64,000 nucleotides of DNA. Source: Ancylobacter sp. TS-1. GTDB taxonomy: Bacteria; Pseudomonadota; Alphaproteobacteria; Rhizobiales; Xanthobacteraceae. The notes under the pieces were generated by a model. It was not told the DNA's origin and did no database searches. It saw only the letters and a list, made by a program, of their open reading frames with translations. Location of the stretch: contig NZ_CP045144.1 in assembly GCF_009223885.1 (NCBI RefSeq), positions 1,488,001 to 1,552,000 on the forward strand, written 5' to 3'. Of this stretch, positions 1 to 8,901 are shown one piece after another. Within the stretch, counting starts at the first letter, position 1. Every line of letters begins with the position of its first letter. The translations under genes and the position numbers were made by a program.

Positions 1-2274
1 CCCGCCGACATCGCCGCCGCCGCCGGCAACCGGCCGCTGACCACGCTGGCCGATGGCGTCAAGGAGCCGGTGGCTCTCGTCGCCGCCGACAATGCGGTCG
101 ACGCGCTGACCGTGAAGGTGGTGCGGGCCGACCGCAACACGCTGGCGCGCGCCGGAACCGTGCGCGCCCACGACATGCGCGGCCTCGTGCTCGGCGAGGC
201 GCCCTTCGGCTTCGAACCCGGGGCGCGCGAGACCGAGGCCCGCTTCGACCTGCCGGTCGAGATCCGCAACGAGGTCGCCCGGCTCGACATCGTCGACGAG
301 GCCTCCGCCGGCGCGGTGCAGCTGCTGGACAAGCGCTGGCGCCGGCGCACGGTCGGCATCGTCTCCGGCACCTCCGCCGACCAGCGCCAGCCGCTGCTGG
401 CGCCCTCCTACTATCTCACCCGCGCGCTCGGCCCCTTCGCCGACATCCGCACGGCCGAGGGGGCCACGACCTCCGAGGCGATCGACCGCTTCATCGACGG
501 CAAGCTGCCCGTCATCATCCTGTCCGACGTCGGCACGCTGCAGCCGGAGACGCGCGCGCGCCTCGCCCGCTGGATCGAGGGCGGCGGCGTTCTCATCCGC
601 TTCGCCGGCCCGCGCCTCGCCAACGGCTCGGACGACCTCGTGCCGGTGACGCTGCGGCGCGGCGGGCGCGTGCTCGGCGGCTCGCTCTCCTGGGAGCAGC
701 CGCAGTCGCTCGGCAGCTTCACCGCCGAGGGGCCGTTCCGCGACGTGACCGTACCCAATGACGTCACCGTCGAGCGGCAGGTGCTGGCCGAGCCCGACGG
801 CCTGCTCGCCTCGCGCACCTGGGCCACACTCTCGGACGGCACGCCGCTCGTCACCGGCGAGCGGCGCGGCGCCGGCGCGCTGGTGCTGTTCCACGTCACC
901 GCCGACACCTCGTGGTCGAACCTGCCGATCTCCGGCGCCTTCGTCGACATGCTGCGCCGGGTCGTCGCGCTCGGCGGGTCCAGCGCGGCCGAGGCGGGAG
1001 GCGAGGCCGGCGCGACGACCGTGATGACCGGCGAGACCATCGCCCCGAGCCGGCTGCTCGACGGCTTCGGCGCCTTCCGCCCCACCACGCCGACCGCCAA
1101 GGCGATTCCCGTCGGCTATACCGGCCGCGCCAGCGCCGACCATCCGCCCGGCTTCTACGGCCCGCCGGAAGGGCTGGTGGCGGTCAACGCGCTGTTGCCG
1201 CGCGACCGCCTCGTCGCGCTGGACCTGTCCGGCCTCGGCCGGCTGGAGCCCTATCGCGACGCCACGCCCCGCGACCTGCGCGCGCCGCTGCTGCTGGCCC
1301 TGCTCGCCCTCCTGCTGATCGATGCCATGATCGTCTTCCTGCTCGCCGGCGGCTTCGCCCGCCTCACCGCCCGCCGCGCCGCCAGCGCCGCCGTGCTGCT
1401 CGCCCTCGGCCTCGCCGCCGCCCTGCCGTCCGGTCCGGCGCAGGCCGAGCCCCGGCCGCTGGCGCAGGTGGCACCCGCCACCCCGGCGGCAAAGCCGGAC
1501 AAGCCGATGACCGCCGCCGAGGCCGATTTCGCGGTGCAGGCCACCAGCGCCACCCGCCTCGCCTATGTCATCACCGGCGACGCCGACACCGATGCGGTCA
1601 GCCGCGCCGGCCTGCACGGCCTCACCAGCTTCCTCGGCGAGCGAACCGCGCTGGAGGCCGGCGAGCCGATGGGCGTCGACATTGCGCGCGACGAGTTGTC
1701 CTTCTTCCCGCTGCTCTACTGGCCGATCGTGCCCGGCGCCGCCCGCCCGAGCCCCGAGGCGCTGGCCCGCATCGACGCCTTCATGAAGCAGGGCGGCACC
1801 ATCGTCTTCGACACGCGCGACGCCGAGACCACCCTGCCCGGCTCGAACGGCGCCGGCTCGCCGGCCAACGACACGCTGCGCGCCATTCTCTCCGGGCTCG
1901 ACATACCGGAACTCGAACCCGTTCCCCGCGATCACGTGCTGACCAAGGCGTTCTACCTGCTGCGCGATTTCCCCGGCCGCTTCACCGGCGGCACCACCTG
2001 GGTCGAGGCGCTTCCGGCGCCGGAGGACGGCGAGGAGCGGCCGGCCCGCGCCGGCGACGGCGTCTCGCCGGTGATCCTCACCTCCAACGACCTCGCCGGC
2101 GCCTGGGCGGTGGACGATGACGGCCAGCCCATGCTGCCGGTCTCCGGCTCCAGCCAGCGCCAGCGCGAACTCGCCTACCGCGCTGGGGCGAACCTCGTGA
2201 TGTATGTGCTCACCGGCAACTACAAGGCCGACCAGGTCCATGTGCCGGCCCTGCTGGAGAGGCTCGGGCAGTGA
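1..2274 (+). CDS. DUF4159 domain membrane protein, 5' truncated by the window
   Basis: The frame is open from base 1, so the true start lies upstream; 757 codons are visible. The C-terminal part (after a hydrophobic segment and Ala/Pro-rich linker near codons 435-500) matches DUF4159: residues such as LAYVITGD, a FFPLLYWPI stretch and GGTIVFDTRD. The middle part resembles the glutamine-amidotransferase-like fold seen in these proteins (VIILSDVGTL, GGGVLIRFAGPR). Family knowledge: such proteins sit in alphaproteobacterial operons with MoxR AAA ATPases and DUF58/VWA proteins (Bat-like), acting at the cytoplasmic membrane with unknown biochemistry. The next gene, 142 bases downstream on the same strand, fits that operon. 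I infer a role in envelope stress or folding of periplasmic proteins only by analogy with Bat operons. The family call is firm, the function is not. Confidence 0.85.
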   Translation, partial: PADIAAAAGNRPLTTLADGVKEPVALVAADNAVDALTVKVVRADRNTLARAGTVRAHDMRGLVLGEAPFGFEPGARETEARFDLPVEIRNEVARLDIVDEASAGAVQLLDKRWRRRTVGIVSGTSADQRQPLLAPSYYLTRALGPFADIRTAEGATTSEAIDRFIDGKLPVIILSDVGTLQPETRARLARWIEGGGVLIRFAGPRLANGSDDLVPVTLRRGGRVLGGSLSWEQPQSLGSFTAEGPFRDVTVPNDVTVERQVLAEPDGLLASRTWATLSDGTPLVTGERRGAGALVLFHVTADTSWSNLPISGAFVDMLRRVVALGGSSAAEAGGEAGATTVMTGETIAPSRLLDGFGAFRPTTPTAKAIPVGYTGRASADHPPGFYGPPEGLVAVNALLPRDRLVALDLSGLGRLEPYRDATPRDLRAPLLLALLALLLIDAMIVFLLAGGFARLTARRAASAAVLLALGLAAALPSGPAQAEPRPLAQVAPATPAAKPDKPMTAAEADFAVQATSATRLAYVITGDADTDAVSRAGLHGLTSFLGERTALEAGEPMGVDIARDELSFFPLLYWPIVPGAARPSPEALARIDAFMKQGGTIVFDTRDAETTLPGSNGAGSPANDTLRAILSGLDIPELEPVPRDHVLTKAFYLLRDFPGRFTGGTTWVEALPAPEDGEERPARAGDGVSPVILTSNDLAGAWAVDDDGQPMLPVSGSSQRQRELAYRAGANLVMYVLTGNYKADQVHVPALLERLGQ

Positions 2275-2296
2275 TGGAGTTCATCATCCGGACTTT

Positions 2297-2396
2297 GTCA
2301 TCCCGGCCGAAGGCGCAGCCGGAGAGCCGGGATCGCTCTCCATTCGGCCCACGATCCCGGCGCGGCCTACGGCCGTCCGGGATGACGGCTGATGGG
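2297..2396. repeat. Palindromic intergenic repeat, family A copy 1
   Basis: A REP-like element begins GTCATCCCGG and ends CCGGGATGAC, so its ends are inverted repeats, with internal GCCGGGATCG and CGATCCCGGC arms. Related copies occur at 16201-16305, 17126-17164 (half copy) and 40773-40860. It fills the gap between the two Bat-like genes and leaves room for the second gene's start at 2417. Probable role: transcript hairpin or mobile REP-type element; not coding. Confidence 0.8.
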
Positions 2397-2416
2397 CGCG
2401 CGGAAAGGCTCACCGC

Positions 2417-4489
2417 ATGAATCTCGGCCTCGCCTTCGATCCGCTCATCCCGCTGCCCTGGCTGATCGCGGCCGCCGTCGTCGCGAGCGTGGTGGCGCTG
2501 CTGGTGATCGTCTCGCGCACGCGCGGCTCGCTACTGCGCGCGCTCGCCATCGCGCTCGCCGTGCTGGCCCTGGCCAATCCTTCGCTGACGCAGGAGGAGC
2601 GCGAACCGCTCTCCACCGTCGTCGCCGTCGTCGTCGACAAGAGCGCCAGCCAGGATTTCGGCGACCGCACCGGCATGACCGAAGCCGCCCGCGCCGAGCT
2701 GGAAACCCGCCTCGCCCGGCTGAAGGAGCAGGGCGCCGAGATCCGCTTCATCGACGCCGGCGGCGGTGCCGGCGAGATGGACGGCACGCGCCTGTTCACC
2801 GCGCTGTCGGCCGGGCTCGCCGACGTGCCGCCCGAGCGCGTGGCCGGCGCCATCTTCATCACCGACGGCCGGGTCCACGACATCCCGGCCAGCGTCGCCG
2901 CGCTCGGGTTCCGCGCGCCGGTGCATGCCATCATCTCCGGCAAGGAGGGCGAGCGCGACCGCCGCGTGGCGCTGACCTCCACCCCGCGCTTCGGCATTGT
3001 CGGCCAGAAGCAGACCATCGGCTACCGGGTCGAGGACGAGGGCGCCCCGGCCGGGGCGCGCGTCGCCGTCACCGTGCGCCGCGACGGCGAGGTGGTGGCC
3101 CGCCCCATCGTCACCGCCGGCCAGCCGGCGAGCGTCGAGGTCGAGATCACCCATGCCGGCGCCAACATCGTCGAGATCGAGGCCGCCGCGCTTGAAGGCG
3201 AGCTGACGCCGGTGAACAACCGCGCGGCGGTTTCCATCGACGGCGTGCGCGACAAGCTGCGCGTGCTGCTCGTTTCCGGCGAGCCGCATGTGGGCGAGCG
3301 CACCTGGCGCAACCTGCTGAAGTCCGACGCCAATGTCGACCTCGTGCACTTCACCATCCTGCGCCCGCCGGAGAAGCAGGACGGCACTCCGATCAACGAA
3401 CTGTCGCTGATCGCCTTCCCCACGCGCGAGCTGTTCCAGCAGAAGATCAAGGACTTCGACCTGATCATCTTCGACCGCTACGCCCAGCAGGGCGTGCTGC
3501 CGATGATCTATTTCGACAACATCGTGCGCTATGTGGAGGAAGGCGGCGCCCTGCTCGTCGCCGCCGGCACCGACTACATCTCGGACGGCTCGGTCTATTA
3601 CACGCCGCTGGATTCCATCCTGCCGGCGGCACCCACCGGCACCATGACCGAGACGCCGTTCCGCGCCCGTCTCACCGAGGCCGGCCAGCGCCACCCGGTG
3701 ACGCGCGCTTTGCCCGGCTCGCAGAGCGAGCCGCCGGCTTGGTCGCGCTTCTTCCGCGTGGTCGACACGCAGAACCCGCGCGGCACCAGCGTGATGGACG
3801 GCCCGGACGGCAAGCCCGTCGTGCTGCTCGACCGCGTCGGCGAGGGCCGGGTGGCGCTGCTGCTGTCCGATCATTTTTGGCTGTGGGCGCGCGGCTATGA
3901 GGGCGGCGGCCCGCATATCGACCTGCTGCGCCGGCTCTCGCACTGGCTGATGAAGGAGCCGGACCTCGAGGAGGAGCGTCTCAAAATGTCCGCCCATGGC
4001 GGCGACATCGTCGTCGAGCGCCAGACCATGGGCGATTCCGCCCCGCCTGTGACCATCACCACCCCCACCGGCGCCACCCGCAGGACCACGCTGGAGCCCG
4101 CCGCGCCGGGCCTGTTCCGCGTCACCTTCCCGGCCGATACGCTCGGCCTGTGGCGGGCGAGCGACGGCATCCACACCGCCCTCGTCAATGTCGGCCCGCT
4201 CAACCCGCGCGAATTCGCCGAGGTGACGTCGACGACGGAAACGCTGCGCCCGACCGTCGAGGCCACCGGCGGCGGCGTCTGGCGCATGGCAAACCTCGCG
4301 GGGGGCGTGCCGCGCGTCATCGCGGTGCGTTCCGGCGAGCGTTTCGCCGGCGACGACTGGATGGGCCTTGCCATGCGCGAGGTGTCGGTGGTGCGGGGCC
4401 TCGGCCTGTTCCCGCTCTTCGCCGGCCTATCCGGCCTGCTCATCCTGCTCGCCGGCGTGGCGGCGGCCTGGGCGCGCGAGGGGCGCTAG
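2417..4489 (+). CDS. Membrane-anchored VWA-like / glutamine-amidotransferase-like protein (Bat-like operon)
   Basis: 690 residues. Two N-terminal hydrophobic segments (about 15-33 and 38-54), a long soluble region, and one C-terminal hydrophobic helix (about 663-685) followed by a basic tail. A DxSxS-type MIDAS motif (DKSAS, residues 74-78) follows a VVAVVV beta strand, as in von Willebrand factor A domains. A later region (LRVLLVSGEPH, FDLIIFDRYA, GGALLVAAGTDY) resembles the class I glutamine amidotransferase-like fold, without an obvious catalytic triad. The ATG at 2417 starts the first membrane segment. It follows the DUF4159 gene, and this pair is typical of alphaproteobacterial MoxR-DUF58-DUF4159 operons. 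Function is inferred only from context. A REP-like repeat separates the two genes. Confidence 0.8.
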   Translation: MNLGLAFDPLIPLPWLIAAAVVASVVALLVIVSRTRGSLLRALAIALAVLALANPSLTQEEREPLSTVVAVVVDKSASQDFGDRTGMTEAARAELETRLARLKEQGAEIRFIDAGGGAGEMDGTRLFTALSAGLADVPPERVAGAIFITDGRVHDIPASVAALGFRAPVHAIISGKEGERDRRVALTSTPRFGIVGQKQTIGYRVEDEGAPAGARVAVTVRRDGEVVARPIVTAGQPASVEVEITHAGANIVEIEAAALEGELTPVNNRAAVSIDGVRDKLRVLLVSGEPHVGERTWRNLLKSDANVDLVHFTILRPPEKQDGTPINELSLIAFPTRELFQQKIKDFDLIIFDRYAQQGVLPMIYFDNIVRYVEEGGALLVAAGTDYISDGSVYYTPLDSILPAAPTGTMTETPFRARLTEAGQRHPVTRALPGSQSEPPAWSRFFRVVDTQNPRGTSVMDGPDGKPVVLLDRVGEGRVALLLSDHFWLWARGYEGGGPHIDLLRRLSHWLMKEPDLEEERLKMSAHGGDIVVERQTMGDSAPPVTITTPTGATRRTTLEPAAPGLFRVTFPADTLGLWRASDGIHTALVNVGPLNPREFAEVTSTTETLRPTVEATGGGVWRMANLAGGVPRVIAVRSGERFAGDDWMGLAMREVSVVRGLGLFPLFAGLSGLLILLAGVAAAWAREGR

Positions 4490-4507
4490 CCCCGCCTCGA
4501 GGCCCGC

Positions 4508-5311
4508 TCAGCTTCCCGCAAGGCGCGCATGGGTGTCGTACCAGCCGGCGCGATAGCGCAGCCGGTTGAGCACCCTGACAAGATTCGGGCCGAGCAGCGG
4601 CTCGTCGCCGACGAGGTGATAGCGCAGGAAGATCGACTTGTACGCCTCGATCGCCTGCTCCGCCGTCAGCCATTCGCCGGGGGCCTCGTCGCCGAACAGG
4701 CCGCTGGCGCCGAACGTGAAGGCATGGTCGGCGTAGCTTCCCTCTCGCGGCGGATTCGGCGGGCGCTGCTTGCGCACCGTGTCCTGGCGCACGACCTTGA
4801 AGCGGTCATAGCCCAGTTCGCGGAAGGTCTCGAACTCCTCGCGCAGCTTGCCGAAGGACACCTTCTCGGATTCGATGGAGATGTATTTCGGCCGTTCGGC
4901 GGAGAGCTTCAGCGAGCGCAGGGCGACCATGTCCATGCCCTCGATGTCGATCTTGATGAAATAGGGCAGGCCGAACTCCGCGATGATGTCCTCGAAGGGC
5001 GCGGCCTCGACCTCGATCTCCTCCGACTTCTTGCCGAGCCGCTCGTTGCGGCGCGCCCAGTCGGGGTCGACCGTCCCCCACTCCGTCAGCTCGTTCTTGT
5101 AGAAGGTCAGCGTGCCGCGCTGGTCGGAGATCGCCTTGTTGACGATGATCAGGCGGCCATCGGCGATATGGGGCGAGAAGGTCTGCCGGGCGCGCGCGCA
5201 CAGCTCGGGGTTCGCGTCGATGGCGACCACTCGGAAGCCCTTCTTGAGATAGAATTCCGTGTCCTCGCCGCGATGCAGGCCAAGATCGTAGATCAGGTCC
5301 GACATGTTCAT
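4508..5311 (-). CDS. FkbM family SAM-dependent methyltransferase
   Basis: 267 residues from ATG 5311, preceded by GGAAG about five bases upstream; a GTG at 5314 and an ATG at 5305 are alternatives. The N-terminus carries a SAM-binding Rossmann signature (LIYDLGLHRGEDTEFYLKKG, then VVAIDANPEL), and the middle has the FkbM hallmark FIKIDIEGMD followed by ISIESEK. Family members O-methylate sugars or small metabolites; the substrate cannot be read from sequence. It runs convergent with the Bat-like gene, whose stop is only 18 bases away. The roughly 110 residues after the core contain a His/Asp-rich segment (YADHAFTFG) often seen in bacterial FkbM proteins. A monocistronic unit is likely, since the gene upstream is separated by about 170 bases. 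Confidence 0.88.
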   Translation of the reverse strand: MNMSDLIYDLGLHRGEDTEFYLKKGFRVVAIDANPELCARARQTFSPHIADGRLIIVNKAISDQRGTLTFYKNELTEWGTVDPDWARRNERLGKKSEEIEVEAAPFEDIIAEFGLPYFIKIDIEGMDMVALRSLKLSAERPKYISIESEKVSFGKLREEFETFRELGYDRFKVVRQDTVRKQRPPNPPREGSYADHAFTFGASGLFGDEAPGEWLTAEQAIEAYKSIFLRYHLVGDEPLLGPNLVRVLNRLRYRAGWYDTHARLAGS

Positions 5312-5457
5312 CACGGCTTCCAGAGGTTCTGCGATCAGGGGAAAACAGGCAGGGGGCGGCGGCTGACGGCCACTATACTGTCATTCGACCGCGGATCGAC
5401 GGAATCCGGTCGATGCGGGCCCGGCTGGCGGACGCCTATCAACAGCAACGTCGCGCC

Positions 5458-5477
5458 AGGGGCGGCGAGCCGCCCCT
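5458..5477 (-). terminator. GC-rich hairpin downstream of the GNAT gene
   Basis: AGGGGCGGC and GCCGCCCCT form a perfect nine-base inverted repeat with almost no loop, four bases past the stop of the minus-strand acetyltransferase. There is no U-run, so it may be a 3' stabilising stem or a weak terminator. Confidence 0.45.
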
Positions 5478-5481
5478 CGCC

Positions 5482-6003
5482 TCACGCCGGCACGCGCTTC
5501 CTCACGGCGCCGCGCACCTCGTCGAGCGGCGTCGCGTCGAGCGGGCAGACCAGCACACGGGCGGGATCGACCGGCCCCGGCAGGCTCACCTGGCCGTGCG
5601 GCACCCGGTGGAAACCGAGGCGCCCGTAATAGGGCTCGTCGCCCACCAGCAGCACGAGGCGCGCCGCGCCCGACATGTCCATGACCGCCTTCGCGGCTTC
5701 CAGGCTGCGCTCCACCAGCCGCCGGCCGATGCCGTGCGAGCGGAAGGGCGGCTCCACGGTGAGCGGGCCGAGCAGCAGGGCAGGCAGCGTGCCGATCTCG
5801 ATCGGCGTCAGCCGCACCGAGCCGACCAGCATGGTGCCGATATAGGCGGTGAAGGAGAGGTCGCGCCGGTGCGGGTTGTTCTCGCGCAGCCGATAGGCCG
5901 TGCGCGCGAAACGGCCCGGACCGAAGGTGCGCGCCACCAGCCGCTCGATGGCGGCATCGTCGGAAGGGTTCTCGGGCAGAAGCGAAATGGACAGTTCGGT
6001 CAT
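5482..6003 (-). CDS. GNAT family N-acetyltransferase (YhbS-like)
   Basis: 173 residues, start MTELSIS. The acetyl-CoA binding motif A is clear: LTVEPPFRSHGIGRRLVERSLEA shape with the R/Q-x-x-G-x-G/A signature (RSHGIG), followed by VLLVGDEPYYGRLGFHRVP, the motif B region typical of YhbS-like enzymes. These enzymes transfer an acetyl group from acetyl-CoA to an amine; the substrate is unknown. The protein is cytosolic with no signal peptide. It lies alone on the minus strand, divergent from another GNAT gene about 245 bases away, which is unrelated in detail. Family assignment is firm; the specific reaction is not. Confidence 0.88.
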   Translation of the reverse strand: MTELSISLLPENPSDDAAIERLVARTFGPGRFARTAYRLRENNPHRRDLSFTAYIGTMLVGSVRLTPIEIGTLPALLLGPLTVEPPFRSHGIGRRLVERSLEAAKAVMDMSGAARLVLLVGDEPYYGRLGFHRVPHGQVSLPGPVDPARVLVCPLDATPLDEVRGAVRKRVPA

Positions 6004-6248
6004 CGGGACACTCGGCGCTCAAGGCTCGGCACAGTGCGCACCGAGCGTCCGCGCCTCACGGCCGCCGGCGGGCAGAAACGGACAGGCACGCGCGCGCATC
6101 CGCGCGGCGGGCTCGCTCGTCTCGTCGTCGCTGGGCCGGCATCCTTGACATCGGGACCTTCCTCGATTGGTCGGGCCGGATAGCACAGGCGGCGCGCGAG
6201 GTCGAGCGTTGCCGTCCCCTCGTGGGATGGATTAGCCTCACCGCCACC

Positions 6249-6788
6249 ATGACCGCGCCCGCCATCCGCCCCCTCGCCCCCGACGATGCGACCGTCGACG
6301 CGCTCGCCGCGCTCCTCATCGAAACCGTGGCCGCCGACGGCTCGGTGTCCTTCATGCACCCGCTGTCCCCCGAGCGGGCGGCGGCCTTCTGCCGCGCGGC
6401 GCTCGACAGTGCGGCACGCGGCGAGCGGATCGTGCTCGGCGCGTTCCTCGACGGCGCTCTCGCCGGCACGGTGACGCTCCAACTCGCCCTGCCGGAGAAC
6501 CAGCCCCACCGTGCCGAGATCGCCAAGATGATGACGGCGACCGCCCATCGCCGACGCGGCATCGCCAGCGCGCTGCTGGACGAGGCCGAACGGCTGGCCC
6601 TCGCCCATGGCCGCACCCTTCTTGTGCTCGACACGGCGGCCGATGGCGGCGCCGCCGGCCTGTACGAGAAGCACGGCTTCGTCCGCGCCGGCGAGATTCC
6701 CGGCTTCGCGCTGAAGCCCCGCGGCGGGCTGACCGCCACGCTGCTCTACTGGAAGCAGCTTGCGGCAACGGCGCGCGACGGCGGCTAG
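6249..6788 (+). CDS. GNAT family N-acetyltransferase
   Basis: 179 residues from ATG 6249 (MTAPAIRPLAPDD). A GTG at 6222 would add nine residues but is less plausible. Acetyl-CoA binding signature MMTATAHRRRGIASALLDEA (R-R-x-G-I-A) lies mid-protein, and LLVLDTAADGGAAGLYEKHG followed by F (motif B) is near the C-terminus. The overall pattern resembles bacterial acetyltransferases acting on small toxic amines or antibiotic-like molecules, but the substrate cannot be inferred. It is divergent from the 5482-6003 acetyltransferase and followed at 6861 by a diguanylate cyclase on the same strand; the 72-base gap and absence of overlap do not require an operon. Confidence 0.88.
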   Translation: MTAPAIRPLAPDDATVDALAALLIETVAADGSVSFMHPLSPERAAAFCRAALDSAARGERIVLGAFLDGALAGTVTLQLALPENQPHRAEIAKMMTATAHRRRGIASALLDEAERLALAHGRTLLVLDTAADGGAAGLYEKHGFVRAGEIPGFALKPRGGLTATLLYWKQLAATARDGG

Positions 6789-6860
6789 CGGCGGGCGCAG
6801 CATCTTTTAACGGATCGGTGCGATAATGCGTCATAGGTGCGTGCCGCTGGTCGCGCGCCG

Positions 6861-8780
6861 ATGACTTCGGATGCCCTGATGCGTGACGAGCCCATATCCG
6901 CGCGAAAGGTCGCCCGCCCTGCCCCCGGACGCGAACGGCGGAGCAAGGTCGGGCGCCAGCTCGCGCTGTTCGGTGTCGTGGTCGGCGCCTTGCTGGCCGT
7001 GGGCGTCATCCTCGTGCTGATCGAGTTCCGCCACGCCGCCATCCATCGCGTCGACGAAGAGCTCAAGCGCATGGCGCTCGTGCTGGCCGATCAGGCCGAA
7101 CGCGCCTTTCAGGCGCTGGAGACCGCTCAGAACGGCATATTGCAGGAGCTTCAGACCCAGGAGGTCGACAATCCCGACGCCCTGCGCGATCAGAAGAACC
7201 GGCCGGATCTGCACGAATCGCTGCGCCAGCGCATCGCCGGCCTCGCCCATATCGAACTGATCGCGCTGATCGACGACAAGGGCGAGGTGGTCGGCCATTC
7301 CCATCCCATCACCGCCTCGGTCGGCAATCTGGCGGAGCGCCGCTTTTTCACCGCGCTGCGCGACGGTCCGCCGAACGGGCGCTATGTCTCCGTGCCGCTG
7401 GCCGATCCGAACGACACCGTGTGGACGGTCCACATCGCCCAGCGGGTGAGCGGCAAGGACGACGCCTTCGTCGGGATCGTGATCGGCGCCGTGCGGCTGA
7501 GCTATTTCGAGACCCTGTACGGCACGGTGGCCGCCACCTCCGGCGACGTCATCTCGCTCGTTCATACCGATGGCGACGTCCTCGCCCGCTATCCCGCCCT
7601 CGAGGGCCGCCCGCAGGATGGCGGCGGCAACCCCCTCGCCGCTTTCGTGCCGGTGGCCGAGAAGCCGCACGAACGCACCATCCGCGTCGGCCCGTCCCAT
7701 TTCACCGCTACCCATCCGGTGGCCGCTTATCCGGTGGAGGTCCAGGTGAGCCGCGAAGCCGTGCATGTGCTGGGCAGCTGGCAGCAGGAGGCGCTGGTGA
7801 TCCTGCTCGGCGCCGGCCTCGTCGAGCTGAGCCTCGCCGGCGTGGTGGTGCTGGGGGTGCGGCAGATCCGCAGCCAGGGCCGTCTGGCGCAGATGGAGCG
7901 CGAGCGCCGCACCCAGCACATACGCTTCGCCACCGCCATGGAGCATCTGAACCAGGGCGTGTGCATGCTCGACCCGCACGGGCGCATCGCGGTGATCAAC
8001 CCGCGCCTGCGCGAATTGCTGGCCCTGCCGGGGGAGGCCGCGCTGGTCGGGCTCTCCCTCGGTGCATTCGCCCGCGCGGCTGTGGCCGCCGGCCGGGTGA
8101 CGGCCGCCGACATCCGCCGCCTGCGCCGCGCCATCGCGGAACTGCCGGCGACGATGCCGGCCTCGCTCACCCTCCATCTGTCCGACGGACGGGTCTTCGT
8201 CGTCGAACTCGACACCACGCCGGATGGCGGCCATCTGGCGACGGTGGAGGACGCCACCGAGCGCCACCACGCCGAGATGCGCATCCACCACCTCGCCCAT
8301 CACGACCCGCTCACCGGCCTCGCCAACCGCACGCTGTTCTCGCAGCGCCTGCGCGAGGCCACCGCAGGCAGCGGCCCGCCGGCGGCGCTGCTGCTGGTGG
8401 ACCTCGACCATTTCAAGACCGTCAACGATCGCTTCGGCCATCCGGTCGGCGACGCGCTTCTGGTCGCCGCCGCCGAGCGCCTGCGCGGCTGCCTCGGCGC
8501 GGGCGACCTCGCCGCCCGGCTCGGCGGCGACGAATTCGCGGTGCTGCAGACCGGCGCGGCGCAGCCGGAGGGCGCCCGCGCGCTCGGCGCCCGCCTCGTC
8601 GAGGCGCTCGGCGCGCCATACGACATCGAGGGCCGCCATCTCGTGGTGCGCGCCTCGGCGGGCAGCGCCGTCGCCGGCGACGGCGACGACGAGGTGGTGC
8701 TGATGCGGCAGGCCGACCTTGCCCTCTACCGCGCCAAGGGCGAGGGCCGCGGCCGCCACGTCATGGCCGGCGAAAGCTGA
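6861..8780 (+). CDS. Membrane sensor diguanylate cyclase (Cache - PAS - GGDEF)
   Basis: 639 residues from ATG 6861; a GTG at 6837 is the alternative, and neither has a strong ribosome site. Layout: basic N-terminus, TM helix (about 32-56), periplasmic dCache-like sensor (about 57-300, with the DDKGEVVGHS strand), second TM helix (about 305-330), a PAS-like domain (ATAMEHLNQGVCMLDPHGRI) and a C-terminal GGDEF domain (HDPLTGLANR, VDLDHFKTVNDRFGH, intact GGDEF near residue 555). This makes c-di-GMP from two GTP in response to an external ligand. The position of the RxxD inhibitory site, five residues before GGDEF, reads GAGD, so product inhibition is probably lost. No EAL domain follows. The ligand is unknown. 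Confidence 0.93.
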   Translation: MTSDALMRDEPISARKVARPAPGRERRSKVGRQLALFGVVVGALLAVGVILVLIEFRHAAIHRVDEELKRMALVLADQAERAFQALETAQNGILQELQTQEVDNPDALRDQKNRPDLHESLRQRIAGLAHIELIALIDDKGEVVGHSHPITASVGNLAERRFFTALRDGPPNGRYVSVPLADPNDTVWTVHIAQRVSGKDDAFVGIVIGAVRLSYFETLYGTVAATSGDVISLVHTDGDVLARYPALEGRPQDGGGNPLAAFVPVAEKPHERTIRVGPSHFTATHPVAAYPVEVQVSREAVHVLGSWQQEALVILLGAGLVELSLAGVVVLGVRQIRSQGRLAQMERERRTQHIRFATAMEHLNQGVCMLDPHGRIAVINPRLRELLALPGEAALVGLSLGAFARAAVAAGRVTAADIRRLRRAIAELPATMPASLTLHLSDGRVFVVELDTTPDGGHLATVEDATERHHAEMRIHHLAHHDPLTGLANRTLFSQRLREATAGSGPPAALLLVDLDHFKTVNDRFGHPVGDALLVAAAERLRGCLGAGDLAARLGGDEFAVLQTGAAQPEGARALGARLVEALGAPYDIEGRHLVVRASAGSAVAGDGDDEVVLMRQADLALYRAKGEGRGRHVMAGES

Positions 8781-8901
8781 CGCCGAAAGGGTCGACGCCG
8801 GAAGGCATGCGCGCAAGACCGCCCTGCCGCCCGCGCAAGCGATCCCCGCTGGAATGCCGCCCGTTCCGCTCTACTCTCCCGGACAACAGAGGGAGGCGAT
8901 T

